Translations under genes and position numbers: made by a program
Assembly: GCA_900549775.1 (NCBI GenBank)
Contig: URPR01000001.1
Coordinates: 78,242-142,241, forward strand
Direction of reading: 5' to 3'
Length of the DNA stretch: 64,000 nt
DNA from: an uncultured Oscillospiraceae bacterium
Lineage (GTDB): Bacteria; Bacillota; Clostridia; Oscillospirales; Acutalibacteraceae
The notes under the pieces: generated by a model
Database searches by the model: none
What the model saw: the letters and a program-made list of their open reading frames with translations, nothing else
What the model was told of the DNA's origin: nothing
Shown: positions 24,945 through 33,663 of the stretch, piece after piece
Layout of the letters: each line of letters starts with the position of its first letter
Numbering within the stretch: the first letter of the stretch is position 1

Positions 24945-24953
24945 GGTTCAGCT

Positions 24954-25541
24954 TTACTGTAGTTTGTTCAATATATCTTTAGCTAAATTTTTATCTTTAG
25001 TTAAAACAGCTAAAACACACTCATATATTATGTCAGGGTTACTTTGAAAATTTTCTTTCACCATATCGGCTTGAAGTCTGTCAGGTACATAAAGAGAAAA
25101 CGACAGTAAATCTACATCTCCACCCGAAATTTTACAATTAAGCTGATATCCGTTTTCAATTTCTTTTATAGAAACGGTATTTTCTGTTTCTCTTTTTATT
25201 TTAGCAAGTAACTTTATCGTAGCATTGAGAGCTTTGTCTCGTATCGCTATGGGTAGAGACGAATAAAGCTGACTAGAGACAATTTTCCCCGAATCTGTAA
25301 CAGTATACAAGTTTGAATTTTCTTCGGTAGATTCAATATTTTTACTTTTTAATAATTCTGAAATAGCGCTGTTGATTTCGAAATAATTTGCAAGGTTATT
25401 TTCCTGGAGAACTGAAACTAAGTCTTCCTTAGAAAGTCCAGATTTTATGCTGGATAAAATATAGCAGATTAATAATTTAATATCGTTTTTGCTTCTAAGC
25501 CCTCCGGGAGTTATGCCGGCTGAAAATGCATCAAATTTCAT
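24954..25541 (-). CDS. DUF4364 family protein
   Basis: A 195-residue protein of the DUF4364 type, common in Clostridia and of unknown function. The first half looks like a winged-helix domain: KNDIKLLICYILSSIKSGLS, LNKxD-like VSVLQENNLANYFEINSAIS, and YTVTDSGKIVSSQL as the wing. The second half is an alpha/beta domain with NGYQLNCKISGGDVDLLSFS. ATG 25541 lies eight bases after AGGAGG. ATG 25550 would abut the SD. It overlaps the end of mscS by 11 bp, so the two are cotranscribed. A transcription-related role is possible but unproven. Confidence 0.78.
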   Translation of the reverse strand: MKFDAFSAGITPGGLRSKNDIKLLICYILSSIKSGLSKEDLVSVLQENNLANYFEINSAISELLKSKNIESTEENSNLYTVTDSGKIVSSQLYSSLPIAIRDKALNATIKLLAKIKRETENTVSIKEIENGYQLNCKISGGDVDLLSFSLYVPDRLQADMVKENFQSNPDIIYECVLAVLTKDKNLAKDILNKLQ

Positions 25542-26190
25542 TATTGTCATCCTCCTTGTGAGACTGTTTATCCAATGCTTCTTTGTGTTTATTTGTTATG
25601 GTATTGTTCTGAACTATCTGTTTAAGCTTATCTTTTACGTTTTTTGGAATGTAAGTAGAATCAACTTGCTCGGTTTTCTGTTTACTACAGTTTATTATTT
25701 CACATGAAGTTAATTTAGAATTTGGAACGATTAATTCTTTGTCGTCAGGTGTAATAAGCGTGGTAAACATAAGTTCTATGCTCACTACCCTGCCGGAATG
25801 AGTACCGATTTCCAGAAAGTCTCCGACTTTAAATGGCTTATTTATAATGATAATTGTTCCGCTTGCGATGTTTGAAAGACTGTCTTTTAAAGCGATACCG
25901 ACTGTTACAAAAGTAGCGCCGAGTGCAGCTATCATAGAAGATATATTTATTCCGACCTTTGACAGAGCGGCTAAAATCACTATAATACGAAATAAAATTT
26001 TTATGATAGAGCCAAAAAATGTTATGATACCTTCATCGACTTTAGCTTTTCTTATGGCGTTGCCTATTATGTTTGTGAGTTTTCCAGATAAGTACCATCC
26101 TACAGTCAATATAACAAAGGCTGAAAAGATATGTGGCAAGAAATTTTTCAATTGAGCAAGAGTAGATGTAAAAATATTTTCATTTATCAT
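25531..26190 (-). CDS. mscS: Small-conductance mechanosensitive channel (MscS family)
   Basis: Tension-gated channel that releases osmolytes on hypo-osmotic shock. It is 219 residues, shorter than E. coli MscS. Two or three N-terminal transmembrane helices come first, the pore helix being SMIAALGATFVTVGIALKDS with its Gly/Ala pattern. The beta domain follows (GTIIIINKPFKVGDFLEIG, SGRVVSIELMFTTLITPDDK, LIVPNSKL). The usual alpha/beta C-terminal barrel is cut short and replaced by a charged tail (KQSHKEDDNNE). GAGGACG precedes the ATG. Confidence 0.88.
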   Translation of the reverse strand: MINENIFTSTLAQLKNFLPHIFSAFVILTVGWYLSGKLTNIIGNAIRKAKVDEGIITFFGSIIKILFRIIVILAALSKVGINISSMIAALGATFVTVGIALKDSLSNIASGTIIIINKPFKVGDFLEIGTHSGRVVSIELMFTTLITPDDKELIVPNSKLTSCEIINCSKQKTEQVDSTYIPKNVKDKLKQIVQNNTITNKHKEALDKQSHKEDDNNEI

Positions 26191-26339
26191 AAAACGTCCT
26201 CGCTTATTTTGTCGTAATTTTATTTAAGTTTACACTATTATATCATACTTTTATTGTTTATAAAATCCTTGAAAAATTTTTTGAGATGATATAATATATT
26301 TTTAATGAAGTGTAAGAAATTGTTAGGAGCTTTTTGATA

Positions 26340-28769
26340 ATGACTGAATTTAGTAAAAATAATATTTATTATTCCATATTTTGCCCGCAGTGCGACTATA
26401 TAAATTCAGATTTACTTTCAGAAATACGATACAACTTTTTTGTTTACAATAAACGTCAAAAAAACAAAATAACAAAAGAAATTGATGGAGAAATATATCA
26501 CTATTCTTACGTTTTGGAAAAGGATAAGCCTCTTAGATGGAAAAAGATGTTGAAAGACAAACCTCTTGAGAAAGTCAAGGAAGAGAAGGATGGCAGTTAT
26601 CAGATACAAGTTCAGGGAACAGATAAAAAACTTACGAAAGTGATATTTTTTGATAGAAAGCACAACTGGGTAAAAAGTGAGTACTATCGCAAATATGGCA
26701 AAATCACATTTGAAAGATTGCCTGCTAGTGAGAATATAAAAGTTACAGAAAAAATGCTTTCTGGTAGTTGCATGTCATATGAGATTTACCCTGTCGAGTG
26801 TTCTAAATTAAAAAGTGGCGATGAAAGTGTAGCGATGCTTATTTGTAAGACAAGCGCCGGAAATTTTTGTTATTATACCAAGAGCCAGGTTGTTTTACTT
26901 AAAGAGCGAGCAGAAAAAGATAAAGAAGACAATGCTTTACTTACTGTAGAGCCTGAAAACCAGGATAGTTGCAATGATAAACAAAGTGTGGAAAGCGATA
27001 TTGAAAGGTTTATTTGCTATAAAGAAAAGAATGCTTGTCCTTTTAGCAAAGCTTACGGTAAAACTATAAAAACTAATAGCGGAGAGGTTCTTTTTTATTT
27101 CGGGCATTTGCAAGATAAAATGAGGTCAGGCTTTGGCAGGACTGTAACTTCAAGCGGTGTGACAGCATATGAAGGAGACTACAAAAACGATAAAAAAGAC
27201 GGATTTGGAGTTTATCGCTATAGTTCTGGGGAACTTTGCTATGTTGGAAACTTTAAGGAAGATCAAAGGTCTGGCTTTGGAGTACAATTTTCAAAGAATG
27301 GTGAAAAAATTTTATTAAGTTCCTTTGAGAAAAATAAATTGGGGAAAACAAGTACAATTTTCGATAAGAATGGTAATCTGTTGTTTGCAGGTAAAATAGT
27401 TGATGGGCAACGAGTTGGTCCTGCATTGGAGTGTAGATCCAATGGCGAAGGCTTTGTGGTAAAAAACTTTAAAGCAGGGTCATTTATGGGCAAGTGCACT
27501 TTGTTTGATGAAGACGGCAATTTGGCTTATAGTGGAGAGCTATCGGAAACTGACAGTAAAAAATGTGGCAGTGGCGTAGAGTACAACCGCGATGGGACGG
27601 TTAAGTATAAAGGCAGCTGGAAAAATGACATGTACGATGGACAAGGCATTTTATACTTGGACGATGGACGTAGAATAGAAGGGCAATTTAAATGCGGTAA
27701 GGTAAATGGTTTTGCGTGCGAGTTTGACAGTAAAAACCGTAAAATATATGAAGGCAACTGGAAAGACAACCTGTATAACAAAGAGGGAACTAAGTATTTA
27801 AACAACGGAAATTACCTGAAGGGGTTATTTGAGGCAGGTCTTGCTACGGGCGTATTGCTGGAATTTAATTCAGATGGTGAAGTTATTTACAAAGGGAATT
27901 TCGATGAAGATGCCTATTGTGGAGAGGGGATCCTCTACATAAACGGTGAAAAAGTATATGAAGGGAACTTTGAAAATAACCTGTATAATGGCAAAGGGAA
28001 ACTTTTTGAACATGGCAAATGTGTTTATGATGGTAGTTTTAAAGACGGCTTAAAAGATGGCTTTGGCAAGCAGTTGAGAGATGATGAACTTGAATATGTT
28101 GGTCACTGGAAGGACGACAAGTACAATGGTATAGGTCTAACGTATGAAAAGGCTAAGCCGAGCTTTGTAGGATTTTTTGAAAATGGCAATAAACAAGGCA
28201 GAATAAATGAAGTATATGACGGTAAAATTGTGAAAGAATGTCTTTTCGATAAGGATGAATTGGTCTATTTAAAAGAGTATAGATATCCAGACTTGAATAT
28301 AATTTACGATGGGAACATTCGTGCAGGTAAGCGCAACGGAATGGGCTGTAAGTTTACGGAATATGGCGAAAAAGAGTTTGAAGGTATTTTTGCAAACGGC
28401 AATGAGCTTAACAGTATGAGAGTATTCTTAAAAAAGTTGCAACCACTGCCGGAATGTGATGATATGGCCGATACGGAATATATCAACTACAGATTTGGAC
28501 CAAATTATGTTATAGAAAAGGAAATACTGGGTGGGCTTTACTCAGGGCTATTGGAAAATGGCAAACCTGTTGGAAAAGGCACTGTTTTGTACGCCGACCA
28601 CAGGTATACAGGTGACTTTTTAAATGGTATACCTAAAGGAAATGGTGTCATTTACAAGAATAATGGTGAAAAATTAAAAGGTAAATTTTTTGAAAGCGAA
28701 GTCTTTGGAAGCTCGAAGATAAATTTTGAGTCCGGGGTATCTTATAATTTTATGAGTAATTACAGCTGA
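26340..28769 (+). CDS. Very long MORN-repeat protein
   Basis: An 809-residue protein without a signal peptide or obvious transmembrane segment. Residues 1-250 are a unique domain beginning with a possible zinc pair (SIFCPQCDYINSD). From about residue 250 to the end it consists of some twenty MORN-type repeats of about 23 residues, such as YEGDYKNDKKDGFGVYRYSS, YKGSWKNDMYDGQGILYLDD and YEGNFENNLYNGKGKLFEHG. MORN repeats bind lipids or proteins in other systems, but no function can be assigned here. ATG 26340 lies ten bases after AGGAG. A TTGAAA/TATAAT pair (26269-26295) with only 15 bp spacing may be its promoter. It is 15 bp upstream of the V-ATPase genes. Confidence 0.88.
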   Translation: MTEFSKNNIYYSIFCPQCDYINSDLLSEIRYNFFVYNKRQKNKITKEIDGEIYHYSYVLEKDKPLRWKKMLKDKPLEKVKEEKDGSYQIQVQGTDKKLTKVIFFDRKHNWVKSEYYRKYGKITFERLPASENIKVTEKMLSGSCMSYEIYPVECSKLKSGDESVAMLICKTSAGNFCYYTKSQVVLLKERAEKDKEDNALLTVEPENQDSCNDKQSVESDIERFICYKEKNACPFSKAYGKTIKTNSGEVLFYFGHLQDKMRSGFGRTVTSSGVTAYEGDYKNDKKDGFGVYRYSSGELCYVGNFKEDQRSGFGVQFSKNGEKILLSSFEKNKLGKTSTIFDKNGNLLFAGKIVDGQRVGPALECRSNGEGFVVKNFKAGSFMGKCTLFDEDGNLAYSGELSETDSKKCGSGVEYNRDGTVKYKGSWKNDMYDGQGILYLDDGRRIEGQFKCGKVNGFACEFDSKNRKIYEGNWKDNLYNKEGTKYLNNGNYLKGLFEAGLATGVLLEFNSDGEVIYKGNFDEDAYCGEGILYINGEKVYEGNFENNLYNGKGKLFEHGKCVYDGSFKDGLKDGFGKQLRDDELEYVGHWKDDKYNGIGLTYEKAKPSFVGFFENGNKQGRINEVYDGKIVKECLFDKDELVYLKEYRYPDLNIIYDGNIRAGKRNGMGCKFTEYGEKEFEGIFANGNELNSMRVFLKKLQPLPECDDMADTEYINYRFGPNYVIEKEILGGLYSGLLENGKPVGKGTVLYADHRYTGDFLNGIPKGNGVIYKNNGEKLKGKFFESEVFGSSKINFESGVSYNFMSNYS

Positions 28770-28784
28770 TTAGTAGGGGGTGAT

Positions 28785-29102
28785 TTGTTGGCTAAAGAAA
28801 TTATAGATAAAATAAAAAATGCCGAAGCTGAGGCTGAAAATTTACAAAAACTGGCTAGCGAGAAAGCTGGATTGATAGAAGAAAAGGCTAAAGCTGAAGC
28901 AGAAACTGTAATTGCTTCAAAAATGAAAGAAGCTAAAGCTAAAGCCGACTTAAGGGTTAATTTTTCTAAAAATGAAGCTAAACAGATTTTATCAAACGCT
29001 GAAAAAGAAGCCGACAGAGAAATAAAAGAGATAAGAAATTTAGCAGAAAGTAAAAAGAAAAAAGCTATAGAAAAAATAATTGAAATGATATGCCAAACTT
29101 GA
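28785..29102 (+). CDS. V-type ATPase peripheral-stalk subunit (H/F, AhaH-like)
   Basis: A 105-residue, almost wholly helical, Ala/Lys/Glu-rich protein (KNAEAEAENLQKLASEKAGL, AKAEAETVIASKMKEAKAKA). It forms a right-handed coiled-coil pair with subunit E in the peripheral stalk of V/A-type ATPases. Position directly before subunit I is standard for this operon type. Two adjacent TTG codons (28785 and 28788) follow AGGGGGTGAT, and either could be the start. Naming varies between families (H in archaea, F in Enterococcus), so no symbol is given. Confidence 0.85.
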   Translation: MLAKEIIDKIKNAEAEAENLQKLASEKAGLIEEKAKAEAETVIASKMKEAKAKADLRVNFSKNEAKQILSNAEKEADREIKEIRNLAESKKKKAIEKIIEMICQT

Positions 29103-29121
29103 TTTTAGGTGGTGAAAGTAT

Positions 29122-31134
29122 ATGGCTATTGTAAAAATGAAAAAACTTGCTTTGTGCGCTTTAAAAAAGGACAGGAAGAATATATTAGAGTCTCTTCAAA
29201 GGGCCGGAGTTGTTCAAGTTGAAGACAGCGAGATGCAAGATGAGTTGTTTGAAAAGATAGATACAAAGCAATCTATGGAGGTTTTCAGAAGTAACGCAAA
29301 AGTAGCTAGCGATGCGTTGGAAATTTTAGACCATTTTACAGCGAGTAAAGGCAAGAAAGTCTCATCGCTAGTTGGAAGAGATTCGATCTCTAAGGAAGAT
29401 TATTACGAGTTCGTAGATAATGCACAGGAAATAATGCGGATAGCTTATACAATCTGCGATGCACAAAATACTATTTCAGAGAGAAAGGCAGAAATTGTAA
29501 GACTTGCTTTACAAAAGGACTCTTTAAAGCCTTGGATGAATTTAGATGTGAATATGAACTTTAAAGGTACAAAATTTACGAAAGCTTTCATAGGAACTGT
29601 TCCAGGAGAACAAGATGAAGAAAGTTTATTGGCAGCTTTTAAGAGAATTGCTCCGGATATTGAAAATATAGAGTTTGAAATAGTGAGCAAAAGCATAGAT
29701 GCAACGTATGTTTTTGTAGTTTGTAAAAAAGAAAATAGCATAGATGTAGAAGAAGCACTTAAAAATATGGGGTTTTCGCCGCCTGTTAGCATTACAAAAC
29801 ATACCCCGGAGTATAAAATAGAAAAAATTTCTGAGAAGATAAAAGCTTTAGAAGAAGACGTAAATGACGTTGGTAAACTTATAGCAAGCTATGAAGGCGC
29901 AAGAAACGCAATGAGGTTTATCATTGACTACTACAGTATTCGCTCAGAGAAATACGAGGTTATATCTAAACTTCAGTATACTAAGCATACGTTTATGCTA
30001 TTTGGTTTTGTGCCTGAAAAAGAACAAAAAAAATTAGAAAAAGTTTTATCAAATAACTTTACTGTGGCGTTTGAATTTTCTTCTGTAGAAGATGGTGAGT
30101 TTCCTATATTATTAAAAAATTCAGCTTTAGCTTCGCCCGTAGAACCAGTTCTGGAAAGTTATAGCTTACCCGGAAAAGGTGAAGTTGATCCAACTTCTAC
30201 TATGGCGTTTTTCTACTATATTTTATTTGGGCTTATGCTTTCAGATGCTGCCTACGGAATATTAATTACTATTGGTTGTCTATTTGCATTGATAAAATTT
30301 AAAAATATGGAGCCGGGTCTTAAAAAATCGCTCAATATGTTTCTTTACTGTGGAATATCTACAACCTTCTGGGGGATTATGTTTGGAAGCTACTTTGGAG
30401 ATGCCATAGAAGTGATTTCAGAAACGTTTTTTCATCATAAAATAACTATTCCGGCGCTGTGGTTTGTTCCACTGAATGAACCTATGAGAATGTTAGCATA
30501 TTCTTTTGGTTTTGGCATTTTGCATTTGTTTGCGGGCCTGTTTTTAAAGATATGCCAACTTTTCAAGGCAAAAAAATATAAAGACATATTTTATGACGTA
30601 ATATCGTGGTATTTACTTGTAGGTGGAAGTGTAGTTTATTTATTGTCGATACCAATGATGACAAAATTACTTACTTTAAGTTTCGTATTATCAAGGACAG
30701 CTGCGAATGCATCATTGATATGCATAGCGGTAGGTGCTTTAACTATTGTGCTAACTTCCGGGAGAGAAAGCAAAAATCCTTTCAAGCGGCTTTTAAAAGG
30801 GCTTTACAGCTTATATGGCGTAACAAGCTACGTAAGTGACATATTTTCTTACTCAAGGCTTCTGGCGCTGGGGTTAGCCACGGGAGTTATAGCGCAGGTG
30901 TTCAATAAAATGGGAGTTGTCGCAGGTTCAGGTGTACTTGGAACTATTGTATTTACGACTATTTTTTTGATAGGACATGCGATGAACATAGGTATAAATC
31001 TATTGGGAGCTTACGTTCACACCAATAGGTTACAGTTTGTGGAATTCTTTAGTAAGTTTTATGAGGGTGGAGGCAAAAAATTTTCCCCATTTTCAATAAA
31101 TACAAAATATTATAAAATCAAGGAGGATATTTAA
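29122..31134 (+). CDS. ntpI: V-type ATPase subunit I (membrane stator a)
   Basis: The 670-residue membrane stator that provides the ion half-channels next to the c-ring. Residues 1-345 form the cytoplasmic domain with coiled coil (ISEKIKALEEDVNDVGKLIA). From about 350 there are seven or eight transmembrane helices: PTSTMAFFYYILFGLMLSDA, FWGIMFGSYFGDAIE, and the conserved SYVSDIFSYSRLLALGLATG carrying the essential Arg next to the c-ring. FSPFSINTKYYKIKE is the usual end. TAGGTGGTG precedes the ATG, and the stop abuts the ntpK start. Confidence 0.94.
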   Translation: MAIVKMKKLALCALKKDRKNILESLQRAGVVQVEDSEMQDELFEKIDTKQSMEVFRSNAKVASDALEILDHFTASKGKKVSSLVGRDSISKEDYYEFVDNAQEIMRIAYTICDAQNTISERKAEIVRLALQKDSLKPWMNLDVNMNFKGTKFTKAFIGTVPGEQDEESLLAAFKRIAPDIENIEFEIVSKSIDATYVFVVCKKENSIDVEEALKNMGFSPPVSITKHTPEYKIEKISEKIKALEEDVNDVGKLIASYEGARNAMRFIIDYYSIRSEKYEVISKLQYTKHTFMLFGFVPEKEQKKLEKVLSNNFTVAFEFSSVEDGEFPILLKNSALASPVEPVLESYSLPGKGEVDPTSTMAFFYYILFGLMLSDAAYGILITIGCLFALIKFKNMEPGLKKSLNMFLYCGISTTFWGIMFGSYFGDAIEVISETFFHHKITIPALWFVPLNEPMRMLAYSFGFGILHLFAGLFLKICQLFKAKKYKDIFYDVISWYLLVGGSVVYLLSIPMMTKLLTLSFVLSRTAANASLICIAVGALTIVLTSGRESKNPFKRLLKGLYSLYGVTSYVSDIFSYSRLLALGLATGVIAQVFNKMGVVAGSGVLGTIVFTTIFLIGHAMNIGINLLGAYVHTNRLQFVEFFSKFYEGGGKKFSPFSINTKYYKIKEDI

Positions 31135-31617
31135 ATGGATAATTTTGGTATAGTTTTTGCGATTTTTGGAGCGGCTATTTCGGTTTTACTTTCGGGCATA
31201 GGTTCTTCAATAGGTGTAGGAATGGGCGGAGAAGCTGCTGCAGGTGTTGTAACTGAAGATCCGTCAAAGTTTGGTAAAGTTTTGCTTTTACAACTTTTAC
31301 CCGGAACTCAAGGAATATACGGACTTTTGGTTGCTATATTTACATTCATACAAACGGGTATTTTGGGTGAACCGACAACTGTCAGCTTCATTCAAGGGCT
31401 TTTATATTTCGCGGCGTGCCTTCCTATGGGAATAGTAGGACTTTGGTCTGCGCTTAAGCAAGCCAGGGCTGCTGTAGCTGGAATAGGTATAGTGGCGAAA
31501 AGGCCTGACCAAATGGGTAAAGCGATGACATTTCCAGTTATGGTTGAAACATATGCACTTCTGGCTCTTTTAACGTCTATTCTTGCCATTTTGAACATTC
31601 CTAATATAAACCTATAG
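31135..31617 (+). CDS. ntpK: V-type ATPase proteolipid (subunit K, c-ring), Na+-type
   Basis: The rotor-ring subunit, a duplicated four-helix hairpin of 160 residues. Helix two has LLQLLPGTQGIYG with Leu55, Thr58 and Gln59; helix three/four has KQARAAVAG (Gln109) and PVMVETYA (Glu138). These correspond to the Leu-Thr-Gln-Gln-Glu sodium-binding set of the Enterococcus hirae NtpK ring. The first hairpin has no carboxylate on helix two, so each subunit binds one ion. I therefore infer Na+ coupling. GGAGGA precedes the ATG. Confidence 0.95.
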   Translation: MDNFGIVFAIFGAAISVLLSGIGSSIGVGMGGEAAAGVVTEDPSKFGKVLLLQLLPGTQGIYGLLVAIFTFIQTGILGEPTTVSFIQGLLYFAACLPMGIVGLWSALKQARAAVAGIGIVAKRPDQMGKAMTFPVMVETYALLALLTSILAILNIPNINL

Positions 31618-31634
31618 TAGCGAGGGTCTTTGTG

Positions 31635-32228
31635 ATGACAGGTGTAGAAAATATAGTCAAAAGTATAGAAGATGATGCCAACAAACTAGCAGGAAAAATT
31701 TTAGATGACGCGAAATTAAAGGCTGAAAGCGTTTTTAAAGCTGCGAATCAGAAAGCTACCGGAATGAGCTTAGATATGACTGATAAAGCAGAAAAGATTG
31801 CTAAACTTACAGTAGAGAGAGCAAAGTCATCAGCTTTGATTGAAAAAAAAAGGGCTATATTGGCTGAAAAATCTAAAATAGTGTCTGATACGATAGATTC
31901 TGCCAAAAAGTATTTAATGAATTTACCTGACTGTGAATATTTTGATTTTCTTTTAAAGATATTTAAAAACCGTGTGGCGAAGGACAACTGTATATTAATT
32001 TTTTCTGAAGATGACTTAAACAGGATGCCGGATAATTTTAAATTAGAAATTTCAAGACTTGAGAAGGAAAATAATATTAAAATTGAGATTTCAAAAACAG
32101 CGAGAGAATTTTCTGGAGGATTTATTATATCTTACGGTGAAATAGAAGAAAATTGTACGATCGATGCTTTGTTTAACGACAATGTTGACAGCATATGCGA
32201 TGAGTTAAATGAGATATTGTTCTCTTAA
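31635..32228 (+). CDS. ntpE: V-type ATPase subunit E
   Basis: Peripheral-stalk subunit of 197 residues. The long N-terminal helix (VKSIEDDANKLAGKILDDAK, ERAKSSALIEKKRAILAEKS) pairs with the H/F subunit, and the C-terminal alpha/beta domain (GGFIISYGEIEENCTID, then LFNDNVDSICDELNEILF) binds the catalytic head. ATG 31635 lies nine bases after GAGGG, with GTG 31632 as an alternative. The downstream subunit C frame follows in the same reading frame after the TAA. Confidence 0.92.
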   Translation: MTGVENIVKSIEDDANKLAGKILDDAKLKAESVFKAANQKATGMSLDMTDKAEKIAKLTVERAKSSALIEKKRAILAEKSKIVSDTIDSAKKYLMNLPDCEYFDFLLKIFKNRVAKDNCILIFSEDDLNRMPDNFKLEISRLEKENNIKIEISKTAREFSGGFIISYGEIEENCTIDALFNDNVDSICDELNEILFS

Positions 32229-32252
32229 CTTTTTAATGAGGGGGGGATAAAA

Positions 32253-33233
32253 ATTAAGGAATTATATACTTATGCGGTTGCAAATGTTAGATTTTTAGAA
32301 AATTATCTACTTACACAGCATGACATTAACTCCATGCTTTCAATGAAAAGTTATGATGATTGTATAAAATTTTTGAAAAATCATTCGTGGGCAGAGGGCT
32401 TGAATACGGGAAATATAGATGAAATAGTTTCTTTTGAAACCTGTAAAGCCTTAAAAATTATCAAGAAACTATCTCTCTTTAACGGAGCTTTGCCTGATGA
32501 ACTAAACTTAATACTGTATAGGTTTGACTTTAATAATTTGAAATTAGCTATAAAATCATTTATCACAGGTAAAAGCGTTGAAGGTGAATTTCTTCCCTAT
32601 GGAAACATCAAAATAAAGGCGGTTGTGGATGCTTTAAAGGAACGAAATTTTGAAGCTTTGCCGATTTATATAAAAAATTGTGCCAAAGATGCCTTTGACG
32701 TGTTGCTTAAGACTAACGATGGACAGTTGTGCGATACAATTATAGATGCAGGGATGTTAAAAGCGATAAACGAAATAAAAAAATGTACGAAATTAGATTT
32801 TGTGCGAAGGTATGCCGAACTTTTTGTTGCAAGCTGTAATGTAAAAACAGCAATTAGAAGTTGCAAATATGAGAAGTCTAAGGAATTTTTGCAAAGAGCT
32901 ATAGTTGAATGTGATACTTTAGATAAAGAAAAATTGGTGGAAGCTGCCAGCGAAAGTTTAGATTTACTTTATGAGTACCTTTTAACTACAGATTATGGGA
33001 TTTTCGTGGCGGTTTTAAAAGATTCTTTAGTTTTATTCGATAAATGCATCGAAGATGAACTTATTAAATTGGCGAAAGGTCAGAAAAGCAATTCTTTTAC
33101 TGTAGCTCCTGTTATAGCTTATTTTTTAGCAAAAGAAAATGAAATGAAAACAGTCAGGATGGTTTGTATAAGTAAAAAGATAGGACTAAAAACTGAAACA
33201 ATAAAAGAAAGGTTACGACAAACTTATGCATAA
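32253..33233 (+). CDS. ntpC: V-type ATPase subunit C, apparent ATT start
   Basis: Links the central stalk to the c-ring. Homology-like sequence continues well upstream of the first ATG (32334): KELYTYAVANVRFLENYLLT is the expected first helix of subunit C. In that frame, back to the ntpE stop at 32226-32228, no ATG, GTG or TTG exists. ATT 32253 lies six bases after GAGGGGGG, so it is the likely start and gives 326 residues, normal for the family. The alternative is a sequencing error or a short protein starting at 32334. It overlaps the next gene by eight bases. Confidence 0.85.
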   Translation: MKELYTYAVANVRFLENYLLTQHDINSMLSMKSYDDCIKFLKNHSWAEGLNTGNIDEIVSFETCKALKIIKKLSLFNGALPDELNLILYRFDFNNLKLAIKSFITGKSVEGEFLPYGNIKIKAVVDALKERNFEALPIYIKNCAKDAFDVLLKTNDGQLCDTIIDAGMLKAINEIKKCTKLDFVRRYAELFVASCNVKTAIRSCKYEKSKEFLQRAIVECDTLDKEKLVEAASESLDLLYEYLLTTDYGIFVAVLKDSLVLFDKCIEDELIKLAKGQKSNSFTVAPVIAYFLAKENEMKTVRMVCISKKIGLKTETIKERLRQTYA

Positions 33234-33540
33234 AGTTGCAGTTATAGGAGAAAAAGAAAGTGTAATTGGGTTTGCGGCACTTGGGTTGGACGTTTTTGAA
33301 ATTGATGATACTACTGGAGCTGAAAAGAAAATTAAAGAACTATTAAAGCTTGAGTATGGGATTATTTATTTAACGGAAAAAGTTGCACAAGACCTAGACG
33401 AACGATTAAAATACTATCAGGTTAATTATAATACTGCAATTGTTCCTATTCCCGGTAGCGACAAAAGCACTAAAATAGGGTTAGAAAATGTTAGGAAATC
33501 TATAGAAAGAGCTGTAGGAAGTAATATTTTAGAGATATAA
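33226..33540 (+). CDS. V-type ATPase subunit F (NtpG-like, central stalk)
   Basis: A 104-residue central-stalk subunit with a CheY-like alpha/beta fold: HKVAVIGEKESVIGFAALGL at the start, IIYLTEKVAQDL in the middle and VPIPGSDKSTKIGLENVRK near the end, which contacts subunit D. Its ATG overlaps the end of ntpC by eight bases. Named NtpG in Enterococcus and AtpF in archaea, so no symbol is given. The cloverleaf element 3 follows directly, separating this gene from ntpA. Confidence 0.9.
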   Translation: MHKVAVIGEKESVIGFAALGLDVFEIDDTTGAEKKIKELLKLEYGIIYLTEKVAQDLDERLKYYQVNYNTAIVPIPGSDKSTKIGLENVRKSIERAVGSNILEI

Positions 33541-33563
33541 AGATGTTTTTACTTACTATTTAA

Positions 33564-33663
33564 GGGCGCAGCCCTTCAAAAATCAAATATTTTGATTTTT
33601 GAAATTTCGTTGATACCAACGAAATTCGCGGAGCTATAAAATAGCTCCGCGGGGGCTGCGCCC
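33564..33663. repeat. Three-hairpin cloverleaf element 3, inside the V-ATPase operon
   Basis: Outer stem GGGCGCAGCCC (33564-33574) with GGGCTGCGCCC (33653-33663), 11 bp. Hairpin A is 33575-33603 (13 bp, 3-nt loop), hairpin B 33604-33625 (9 bp, 4-nt loop), hairpin C 33627-33651 (11 bp, 3-nt loop). Linkers are 0, 0, 1 and 1 nt. A distal stem ACTTAC (33551-33556) pairs with GTAAGT (33665-33670). It separates the F-subunit gene from ntpA and ends about 17 bp before the ntpA SD, so if transcribed it would affect the downstream A, B and D genes. Confidence 0.87.

Noticed and set aside
32334..33233. Subunit C starting at ATG 32334
   Set aside because: It would delete the conserved first helix, leave no SD, and open a 105-bp gap in an otherwise tight operon.
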